From positions 1 to 7,271 of the forward strand of contig CAJQOV010000078.1 in NCBI GenBank assembly GCA_905480065.1: a stretch of DNA of 7,271 bases, read 5' to 3'. The notes beneath the pieces were generated by a model. The model had not been told where the DNA came from, did not search any database, and saw only the letters and a list, made by a program, of their open reading frames with translations. Origin of the DNA: an uncultured Gammaproteobacteria bacterium (GTDB lineage Bacteria > Pseudomonadota > Gammaproteobacteria > UBA9214). Positions 1-6,116 of this stretch are shown here, piece after piece; positions within the stretch are counted from its first letter, which is position 1; every line of letters starts with the position of its first letter. Made by a program: the position numbers and the translations under genes.

Positions 1-1
1 G

Positions 2-793
2 CTGGTGGCGGATTTCGACGACCTGGTGTTCGATCCGGACTATGCAGAATTCAGCCCGGCGGTGCTGAACGGCAGGTTGCCGTTGCGCACGATGCGGCAG
101 GCTTTTAGTGCCAGCCGCAGGGCTTTGGGGTGGTTCGACAAGGTAACGGTATCCACACAGCCGCTGCGTGAACATCTGCAACGGCTGGAGCTGGACGTGG
201 CGGTCGTGCCGAATGCGGTGCATCACAGCTGGCTGGGGGAATTTCCAGTTGCGACAGAACATGGCGGGCCGAAAATCCTCACCTATTTCCCCGGCACGCG
301 CAGTCATGACCGGGACTTTGGCCGGATTGTGCCGGCACTGGAGCGATTGCTGGCGCAGCACCCGGAGCTGCAGTTGCAGATTACCGGTCGCTTGCAGTGC
401 ACGCTCAGGGCCGCGCCGGGGCAGCTGGTGCAGAGTGACCGGATCGATTTCGCAGCGTACGGACCACAGGTGCGGCGTGGCTGGGTAAACCTGGCTCCGC
501 TGGAAGATACGCCGTTTAACCGTGGCAAGTCGGCACTCAAGGTGATCGAGGCGGGGTTTCATGGCATTCCGACCGTGTGCAGTCCGGGGCCGGATGTGGA
601 GCGGTTTCGTGCGGCCGGGGCGGTGATCGTGGAGGATTTTGCGGCGTGGGAGGATGCCATCGAGCAGTTGTTGCAGCCGGAGGTGTACCAGGCGGCTACG
701 CTGCAATTGCGGGAACGGGTGCTGGCGCTGGCCGATCCGGCAGGGATGGCGCAGGGGTTTCTGGGGGCGATAAAAAGAGGCCATCGCACTTAA
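2..793 (+). CDS. GT4-like glycosyltransferase, 3' part (5' end outside window)
   Basis: The frame is open to the left edge (codons from base 2), so the protein is N-terminally truncated; the GTG at 5 is probably internal. The visible start, ADFDDLVFDPDY, resembles the D-x-DDL-x-F segment found inside the N-terminal domain of GT4-like transferases. Counting from the GTG, VAVVPNAV (about 65-72) leads into the second Rossmann domain. YFPGTRSHDRDF (94-105) and PLEDTPFNRGKSALKVIEAG (about 165-184) match the donor-binding region of this fold, including a GKS-x-LK-x-x-E pattern (K175, E182). It probably acts in the cytoplasm and transfers a sugar from a nucleotide donor to a surface polysaccharide; sugar and linkage cannot be read. 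The last residues and TAA stop fall inside a decayed REP unit, so the C-terminus may have been altered by that insertion. Glycosyltransferase is fairly sure; pathway is inferred from the kps neighbours. Confidence 0.85.
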   Translation: MVADFDDLVFDPDYAEFSPAVLNGRLPLRTMRQAFSASRRALGWFDKVTVSTQPLREHLQRLELDVAVVPNAVHHSWLGEFPVATEHGGPKILTYFPGTRSHDRDFGRIVPALERLLAQHPELQLQITGRLQCTLRAAPGQLVQSDRIDFAAYGPQVRRGWVNLAPLEDTPFNRGKSALKVIEAGFHGIPTVCSPGPDVERFRAAGAVIVEDFAAWEDAIEQLLQPEVYQAATLQLRERVLALADPAGMAQGFLGAIKRGHRT

Positions 794-1051
794 AGCGCTC
801 CTACAGGAAAAAATATGCCTGTAGGAGCGGTCATCGACCGCGATGGGTTGCGTGCGGGGTTTATCGCGCTTGATAAGCGCTCCTACAGGGAAAAATATGC
901 CTGTGGGAGCGGTCATCGACCGCGATGGGTTGCGTGCGGGATTTATCGCGCTTGATAAGCGCTCCTACAGGAAAAAATATGCCTGTGGGGGCGGTCATCG
1001 ACCGCGATGGGTTGCGTGCGGGGTTCATCGCGCTTGATAAGCGCTCCTACA
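783..1051. repeat. REP/REPIN array, 82-nt period, alternating orientation
   Basis: Three full units of exactly 82 nt (793-874, 875-956, 957-1038) plus a partial fourth (1039-1051) differ pairwise at only 3-4 positions. Each unit holds two 24-nt palindromes in opposite orientation. Direct elements lie at 821-844, 903-926 and 985-1008, with stem GCGGTC-ATC-GACCGC. Inverted elements lie at 863-886, 945-968 and 1027-1050, with stem GCGCTTGATAAGCGC. A decayed inverted copy sits at 783-804. Read in the same sense, both types start GTAGGAGCG (GTGGGAGCG or GTGGGGGCG in later direct copies) and end CGCGAT, with different but complementary stem bases between. Spacers are 18 and 16 nt. Adjacent arms also form a perfect 12-bp inverted repeat in the first unit (796-807 with 818-829, loop 10 nt). 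This is the layout of REPINs, which RAYT transposases are thought to mobilise; no such gene is in the window. Short open frames across the array are not genes. Confidence 0.9.
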
Positions 1052-1128
1052 ATAATGGGAGAGACCATCGTGCTTCCTGCAATAATTGTGGACGCGTTGG
1101 CAACGGGGTGCTGTAACATGACTGGCCG
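1052..1128. other. Short spacer between REP array and GT29-like gene
   Basis: No promoter with acceptable -35/-10 spacing was found. Bases 1055-1075 weakly resemble a further decayed REP copy (TGGGAG followed by a CATCG core). Two related runs, CCTACAATAATGGG (about 1045-1058) and CCTGCAATAATTGTGG (about 1076-1091), may be remnants of duplication. An ATG at 1118 follows a GGGGTG run but opens only a seven-codon frame ending at the TGA at 1139-1141, out of frame with the downstream gene. Together with the array this accounts for the gene-free stretch from 794 to 1128. Confidence 0.5.
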
Positions 1129-2625
1129 TTGCGGAATTTGACCGAATTACATGCATTGCACAACACGGGCATACACCCATTGAACAGAGGCACGAGGTGC
1201 GCAGCCCAGGCATGGCTAAGCTACTGGCTGGGTCGGCAATGGCGCCGCGCTGGACAGTACGACGCACGCACGCTGACCTGCCTGCGTAACGCCTGGCGCC
1301 AACAGCCGAGCCTGCGTCACCTGCTTGGCTACCTGGGTGTGCGGCGTGATCTCGGTTACTCCCCTTCCCCGGCGCTGCTGTCGGAACTGAATGCCAGACT
1401 GCCCTCCGCGAGCGGCAAAAATCTGCACCGTGCGCTCAACCTGCTGCTGGAAGGCGGCGTGGACCCCGTACAACTCGCTTTGGCCGACCCGACTGCATTG
1501 CAACCCAAGGCAATGCCTACAGCGCCTGTACTCACCGGATCAGCACCCCAACAAGAGACGATTGCGATCCCGCAAACCGTGGAGGTACATCCTCCACCGG
1601 TGACCACTGGAGCGAAAACACCGCGTGAGGGGACTGCGATACTGCCATCCGCGGCGGCACCTTCGCCACCCGCGCGCACTGGATCGGCAACCCGACATGA
1701 TCGGACTGCGATACTGCCATCCGCGGCGGCACCTTCGCCACCCGTGCGCACTGGACCGGCAACCCGACATGATCGGACTGCGATACTGCAATCCATGGCG
1801 GCACACTCGCCAGCGGTGGCCGGCGCCCTGCAAGCGGCCGGCATCGCGCTGGATGAAACGGGCCAGGCCCTCGCACGGTTGCAAAACAGCCAGTCGCTGT
1901 GGCGGCAGGAGTTTGCCGCCTACCTCGCCGAGCGGCGCGGCTCGATCTGTGTCGTGGGCAATGCCCCGGCCCTGGCCGACAGCGGCCTCGGTCCGTACAT
2001 TGACGCGCAGCGCTGCGTGGTGCGCTTCAACCGTTATCAAAGCATGCCAGCCGGCGCATCCCCGCACACCCGGGGGTCCGGCAAGATGCCGGGCTGGACG
2101 CGCTGGTTTACCCGCGGTTGTTGTGATCCGGGCGCCGAACCGTTTGTCAGCCAGGCCGTGACACCCTCGACACCGGGCACCGGCAGCCGTATCGATGTGC
2201 TGGTGTGCGCACCGAATCTCGCCGGCACAACTCTGCCCGGGGCAAGCTCGGCGGAATGGCTGATCCTGAGCGGCTGTGATATGCGTTATCAGCTGTATGA
2301 ATGGCAGGGACTGGTCCCGCTGATTCTTGCGGGGCAGAAGATCCTGACGCTGCCGCGCGCACCCTGGCGCAAGCTGGTACGGGAACTGCGTGCACCACCC
2401 AGCGCCGGCGTGCTGGTTCTGGAGTGGCTAATGGAACTGCTGGGTGAGGCAGACGGGATTACGGCAACCGGCTTTCAGGACGTCCACCACCCGGCAGCGG
2501 CTACGCGATCGTGCTATCCCGCGCTGCCATGGCTACGCGACGGCCGCCGTCATAACTGGCCTCGGGAATTAGCACTGCTGCAGCGCTGGTACGCGGAAGG
2601 TCTCGCGGTGCTGGAAGCCAGTTGA
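1129..2625 (+). CDS. GT29-like (sialyltransferase-fold) glycosyltransferase with repeat linker
   Basis: Three GT29 signatures are visible, numbered from the TTG at 1129. Motif L is ICVVGNAPALADSGLG followed by an ID-x4-VVRFN pattern (about 273-301, with N278, R299 and N301). Motif S is PSAGVLVLEWL (424-434) running to TGF (447-449). Motif VS is HNWPRE (H475 to E480), which holds the catalytic His in characterised GT29 enzymes. Residues 1-115 look helical and soluble; no signal peptide or membrane anchor is seen, unlike animal Golgi sialyltransferases. Residues 121-240 are a Pro/Ala-rich linker of 24-residue repeats. Between RFN and the RIDVLVCAP strand lie about 43 Gly/Pro-rich residues that look like an insertion. 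GT29 enzymes use CMP-activated sugars, so a sialic acid, another nonulosonate or Kdo is the likely donor; the kpsCS neighbours point to a capsule. The start is uncertain: there is no in-frame ATG and no ribosome-binding site before TTG 1129, 1138, 1156 or 1180. The 3' end overlaps kpsS on the opposite strand. Confidence 0.8.
   Translation: MRNLTELHALHNTGIHPLNRGTRCAAQAWLSYWLGRQWRRAGQYDARTLTCLRNAWRQQPSLRHLLGYLGVRRDLGYSPSPALLSELNARLPSASGKNLHRALNLLLEGGVDPVQLALADPTALQPKAMPTAPVLTGSAPQQETIAIPQTVEVHPPPVTTGAKTPREGTAILPSAAAPSPPARTGSATRHDRTAILPSAAAPSPPVRTGPATRHDRTAILQSMAAHSPAVAGALQAAGIALDETGQALARLQNSQSLWRQEFAAYLAERRGSICVVGNAPALADSGLGPYIDAQRCVVRFNRYQSMPAGASPHTRGSGKMPGWTRWFTRGCCDPGAEPFVSQAVTPSTPGTGSRIDVLVCAPNLAGTTLPGASSAEWLILSGCDMRYQLYEWQGLVPLILAGQKILTLPRAPWRKLVRELRAPPSAGVLVLEWLMELLGEADGITATGFQDVHHPAAATRSCYPALPWLRDGRRHNWPRELALLQRWYAEGLAVLEAS
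1489..1848 (+). repeat. In-frame 72-nt tandem repeats encoding a 24-residue linker motif
   Basis: Units begin at 1489, 1561, 1633, 1705 and 1777, all in register with the reading frame. The units at 1633 and 1705 match at 70 of 72 bases, and both differences change the protein (Ala to Val, Ser to Pro). Their protein reads TAILPSAAAPSPP followed by a variable residue and RTG. The outer units are more diverged but keep the spacing, for example LTGSA in the first and PPPVTTG in the second. The last unit matches only in its first half (TAILQSMAAHSP) and then runs into the GT29 domain. The unit length is a multiple of three with few stops in any frame, which explains the long spurious open frames on both strands here. 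Confidence 0.85.
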
Positions 2626-3883
2626 CATCCAGGAAGGCCGGCTGATCCTCGGCAACCGGTGCTTGCTGGTGCATCGATTCGGCCGTGGCACCCAGCAACC
2701 GCCGCAGGTCCAGGCCGGTTGCATTGCGCGCACCCGTCGGCCGACTGTAGAAACTGCCATTGAGCTGGCTGGTCGCGGCGAGATAGGCGCGGAAGCGCCG
2801 GTTGAGTCGCCGGTCGATATGGCCCGGATCGTTCCAGAACTCATCCAGCGTGCCCTGAAAGCTCAGGCCCGGCATGCTGTACACCGCATGCCCCAGCGTC
2901 TTGACCGGGGTATCGTGCAACAGCGAGGACAGGCCGGCGGTGCTGTTGATCACCACGGTACCGATGGCATGGTCGAGCAGTGTCGGCAGGTGCAGGTCGT
3001 GTACATAGTACACACGGTCTTCCACCCCGTAGCGTTTGGTCAACTTCTGCACCAGCCGGGTATAGTCGGAGTAACCCCGGTCCAGCGGATGATGCTTGAG
3101 CACCAGGCAGGTATCCGCCGGGGCATGCCGGGCAAACGAGCCGACCACACGACGCACGAACGCCGCTGCAGAGGCGACGTGATCACAGGTGCGAATCTGC
3201 CCGTCGCAGTGCACCTGCAGCGGCACAAGATAGAATTTGCCGGAGTAGCGGGTACGTAATTCATCCAGTATCCGCCGCTGCTGCCACTGGTACTTGTATT
3301 TCCGCAACGCACCACGACACCACAGGTAGGCCTCGTGGTACGGATTGAACGGGCGGTGGTGCATGTAATGCGGGAACCGGTTGCGCCCCAGCCAGCCAGC
3401 GATGTAGTACCACGTGGCAAACCAGGCGGCGTTGCAATAATTGCGGCTCACCGGTCGCGGCGCCGGCTCATCCGGCGCATGCACGGCGCGGTAAAAAGCC
3501 GGGTCACTCGGCAGCGTGGAACGCCCATTCACACCACCTTCCTCGAGCGTGATGTAATACGGCCTCAGGTAGCCTTCCTCGAACACACCGACCGGTACTG
3601 AAAGACGGCGCGCCACTTCGCGCGCAATACAATGATAGGCACGGGTATCCCCGAACAGGTAGATATGGTCGATGTTCCACTGCGCAATACGCTCGGCCAG
3701 AAATTCCGGCCATTGCGCCTGGTCGCCGGTAAAGCTGACCGTGTTGGCGCCACGGTAAAACAGCCAGTCACCGGCGTTGAGGTTGATCTTGTAGACGGTA
3801 GCGCCCTGCGCTTCCAGGTCATTGGCGAGGCGTCGGAAAAACGGCCCCATCGGCCCCTGCAGCAGCAGAATGTTACCGGGCAT
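2501..3883 (-). CDS. kpsS: KpsS-like capsule beta-Kdo transferase, with C-terminal extension
   Basis: KpsS attaches the first beta-Kdo, from CMP-Kdo, to lyso-phosphatidylglycerol at the inner face of the cytoplasmic membrane, starting the linker for exported capsules. Family features, in order: N-terminal LLLQGPMGPFF (6-16), a FGDT segment (77-80), FEEGYLRP (101-108), PLQVHCDGQ (221-229), KHHPLDRG (263-270) and VVINSTAGLSSLL (310-322). The C-terminal half resembles the nucleotide-sugar-binding region of the capsule_synth family. The start ATG at 3883 has GGAA about 7 nt upstream and overlaps the end of kpsC by 11 nt, which suggests translational coupling. Length is 460 aa against about 390 for E. 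coli KpsS. The family-like part ends near residue 397 (LDLRRLLG), leaving a tail of about 63 residues, of which about 41 are encoded opposite the GT29-like gene. The stop is TAG at 2501-2503; no terminator is visible because the two genes overlap tail to tail. Confidence 0.9.
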   Translation of the reverse strand: MPGNILLLQGPMGPFFRRLANDLEAQGATVYKINLNAGDWLFYRGANTVSFTGDQAQWPEFLAERIAQWNIDHIYLFGDTRAYHCIAREVARRLSVPVGVFEEGYLRPYYITLEEGGVNGRSTLPSDPAFYRAVHAPDEPAPRPVSRNYCNAAWFATWYYIAGWLGRNRFPHYMHHRPFNPYHEAYLWCRGALRKYKYQWQQRRILDELRTRYSGKFYLVPLQVHCDGQIRTCDHVASAAAFVRRVVGSFARHAPADTCLVLKHHPLDRGYSDYTRLVQKLTKRYGVEDRVYYVHDLHLPTLLDHAIGTVVINSTAGLSSLLHDTPVKTLGHAVYSMPGLSFQGTLDEFWNDPGHIDRRLNRRFRAYLAATSQLNGSFYSRPTGARNATGLDLRRLLGATAESMHQQAPVAEDQPAFLDVNWLPAPRDLPRTSAAAVLIPEASYDGGRRVAMAARDSTIA

Positions 3884-5990
3884 AGAAAATTCCGTTTAAC
3901 AAATTGACCAGCCTCCTGGCTACACGATGGTACAAGGGCAGAAGAATATTATTGTTTTGACTGGTAGCAGAACGCCGGTTTACCAGTTGTGCCAGCACGG
4001 ACTCTGCTGTGGCGAACCGGCCGGTGGCCAGGTCCAAGTAGCGAGGGTACCTTATCAGGCTGCCCGCTACCAGCCCATCGAGTACCAGTTTCCGGGTACG
4101 GCGCTCGACATGATGCCGATCGGAAGTCAAACCCCAACCGGCATAGAACGGCAGGCCATAGGTCACCACGCGCTTCCCCCTCAGCAGGCCCTCGAACCCC
4201 ACGAGGGAGGTCATGGTATGCACCTCGTCAGCAGCTTCGAGACACTGCACAATGCCGATATCGGTGACCAGCTGATCATACCCCGCGGCCTGCTCCGTTT
4301 CAGTAACGCCGTCACGATTTCCGCTCAACACATCGGGATGTGGCTTGTAGATGATCCAGGCATCCGGCGCATTGGCCCTGACCGCGCGCAGCAGACCGGC
4401 GTTGGTGCAGATGTCCGGACAACCGCGCCGAATCGAGGCATCATCCTCCACCTGCCCCGGCACCAGGATGACACGCTGGTTGGCTCCCGCCCCATGCGAC
4501 AGGTGCTGTGACTGGCCGACATTGTATTTACTGAGTCCGAGACCGACAATGTTTTCCCGCAGTCGCCGGGCGCTCGCCAGCTCCTGCACCGAAAACGCCT
4601 GGTGCTGCAGCAGATCCTCCAGCTCGCTGGGCCGCGCGGGATCGAAATAGATGCCCTGCCGGTCCAGCACCAGCGACACCGGCGCGATCAGGTCGGATCC
4701 CAGCCCGACCGAGCGCAGGAAACCATCCTCCATGCGCCAGAGCGGAATATGTTGCTGCTCTGCCAGCTGGCGCAACGGCCCAGGCTCGCGCATGCCCCAC
4801 ACCACCAGTCGCGCCGCATGGCCCGGCTGCAAGCGCCGGAGTTGCCGTCCGCTGCGGATAAAGCGCACGCGGTTCCACGGGCATTGCAGGTAACGGCGCA
4901 CATAGCCGCGCTTCCACAGCGTGAAGCCGTAACAGTACAAGTCCCCCGCATTCTCACTGAACAGGCGCCGCTGCAGGGCCAGGTGTTCGATCACCGGCTC
5001 GATCCCGCAGGCCACCCCCGTGTGCGGGTGCCGGTAGCGCGCATAGAGCAGGTAGGCGGCGCTAAATACCTGTTCCAGCGTGCGTTTCTGCCGCCGCCGC
5101 GGGATGGCGATACGATCATCGGTCAGCCCCCAGCCGGCATAGAACGGCGCCCCGAAACAGCTCACCGGCGCGCCGGCCAGCAAGGCCTCGAACCCGACCA
5201 GCGAACTCACCACGTACACCTGCTGCACCTGGCGTACCAGGTGCGCCGGATTAACGTCACTGGCCAGCAAGCGCACGCGCGGATGACTGGCCGCGTCCCT
5301 CAAGTGCCCCCGTTTCTTGCCCGCGATCACGTCCGGGTGAATCTTGACCAGGATTTCCGCGTCGGGGTGCTCACCGAGTGCCGCCTCCAGCATGACGCGG
5401 AAGCTGTCCGGTCCGGCCAGGCCATATTCGATGGAGAGATCGCCGGCGGTCTGGTCGACCACCAATACCCGGGGCTGCTCCGACGCGGGTAATTCGAGGT
5501 CGGGGCTGTTGTTGTACTTGGACAAACCGGCTTCCCGCAGGCGCGCCATGCAGGCACGGGCACGCGACAGCAGAGCCTCATCCAGTAACGGGTCGGAGCC
5601 CTGGATCGCAGGTGCGTCGACCACCGTGCCGGGCAGGACTGCAACCGCCGCGCCATTGAGCAGCTGCTCCAGCCGCGAGGGCTGGCGCGCGTCGTAATAG
5701 ATACCCACATCGTCCACCACCACGGACAGCGGCGGATCCCCCTGCACCCCCAGGTCAACCGAGCGCAGGAAGCCGTCTTCCAGCGCCAGGTAGGGCAACC
5801 CCCGCGCGGCGGCATAGCGACGCGCCCGTGCCGTGTTGCGTTTCTGCCCCCAGCCAACCACACATGCCAGTTCAGTGGCCGGCGGCCTGGCCAGCCCGCC
5901 GCCCCTGCTCACGGCATCGACACCCAGCAGGCTGGTGAGATACGGAATGCGGTGAATACCGCGCGAGAAGCTCAGGGCGCGTATCGGCAT
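3873..5990 (-). CDS. kpsC: KpsC-like dual-module capsule beta-Kdo transferase
   Basis: KpsC extends the Kdo placed by KpsS with alternating beta-linked Kdo residues, one linkage per module, forming the conserved capsule linker. Both modules are present, numbered from ATG 5990 (705 aa; E. coli about 675). Module 1 has LEDGFLRS (70-77), VVDDVGIYYD (91-100), SKYN (157-160), VVDQTAGD (177-184), KIHPD (216-220), SSLVGFEALLAG (262-273) and FGAPFYAGWGLT (279-290). Module 2 has MEDGFLRS (420-427), VLDRQGIYFD (441-450), SKYN (487-490), PGQVEDDASI (511-520), KPHPDV (549-554), HTMTSLVGFEGLL (591-603) and YGLPFYAGWGLT (611-622). All key blocks look intact. I chose ATG 5990 because the protein then begins like E. 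coli KpsC (an S-x-GI-x-RIP pattern near the start) and this ATG overlaps the stop of an upstream small ORF (TGATG). A GTG at 6050 would add 20 residues unlike the family. The stop TAA at 3873-3875 overlaps the kpsS start. Confidence 0.93.
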   Translation of the reverse strand: MPIRALSFSRGIHRIPYLTSLLGVDAVSRGGGLARPPATELACVVGWGQKRNTARARRYAAARGLPYLALEDGFLRSVDLGVQGDPPLSVVVDDVGIYYDARQPSRLEQLLNGAAVAVLPGTVVDAPAIQGSDPLLDEALLSRARACMARLREAGLSKYNNSPDLELPASEQPRVLVVDQTAGDLSIEYGLAGPDSFRVMLEAALGEHPDAEILVKIHPDVIAGKKRGHLRDAASHPRVRLLASDVNPAHLVRQVQQVYVVSSLVGFEALLAGAPVSCFGAPFYAGWGLTDDRIAIPRRRQKRTLEQVFSAAYLLYARYRHPHTGVACGIEPVIEHLALQRRLFSENAGDLYCYGFTLWKRGYVRRYLQCPWNRVRFIRSGRQLRRLQPGHAARLVVWGMREPGPLRQLAEQQHIPLWRMEDGFLRSVGLGSDLIAPVSLVLDRQGIYFDPARPSELEDLLQHQAFSVQELASARRLRENIVGLGLSKYNVGQSQHLSHGAGANQRVILVPGQVEDDASIRRGCPDICTNAGLLRAVRANAPDAWIIYKPHPDVLSGNRDGVTETEQAAGYDQLVTDIGIVQCLEAADEVHTMTSLVGFEGLLRGKRVVTYGLPFYAGWGLTSDRHHVERRTRKLVLDGLVAGSLIRYPRYLDLATGRFATAESVLAQLVNRRSATSQNNNILLPLYHRVARRLVNLLNGIFYAR

Positions 5991-6082
5991 CAGCAGCGAC
6001 AGGCCGGTGCGGGCCGGCCTACGGGTCCGTTGCCAAATCGCTGGCTGCACGGCACTATTACGCCTCGCCGAATTCCCGGCAT
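5990..6082 (-). CDS. Possible 30-codon leader ORF upstream of kpsC
   Basis: This ATG follows AGGAG with a 3-nt gap, the best ribosome-binding sequence seen upstream of kpsC although the gap is short. The frame encodes 30 residues beginning MPGIRRGVIVPC, basic, with four Cys, then stops at TGA 5992-5990. That TGA shares its A with the kpsC ATG at 5990 (TGATG), a common arrangement for re-initiation. It is out of frame with kpsC. It may be a leader that sets kpsC translation, or a chance frame; the peptide matches nothing I recognise. If real, only 34 bp remain to the start of the divergent gene, so promoters would have to overlap coding sequence. Confidence 0.3.
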   Translation of the reverse strand: MPGIRRGVIVPCSQRFGNGPVGRPAPACRC

Positions 6083-6116
6083 ATTCTCCTGACCTGGCAC
6101 TGACCGTGAACCCCTG

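Noticed and set aside
796..829. Rho-independent terminator after the glycosyltransferase
   Set aside because: The 12-bp inverted repeat is strong but has no T-tract after the right arm; it is part of the REP array. It might still affect transcript ends.
783..1051. CRISPR array
   Set aside because: The unit is a continuous 82-nt repeat with no variable spacers, and its internal palindromes fit REP elements.
843..1116. Short overlapping open frames (about 63-98 codons) through the 82-nt array
   Set aside because: They are translations of the REP repeat, the frame shifts at each 82-nt unit, and the products are near-identical low-value peptides.
1356..2067. Long antisense frames (up to 175 codons) opposite the GT29-like gene
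   Set aside because: They are created by the in-frame 72-nt repeats and high GC; the + strand frame carries the family motifs.
4602..5492. A 296-codon + strand frame inside kpsC
   Set aside because: It is a shadow of kpsC, whose - strand frame is continuous with both modules intact; the product resembles nothing.
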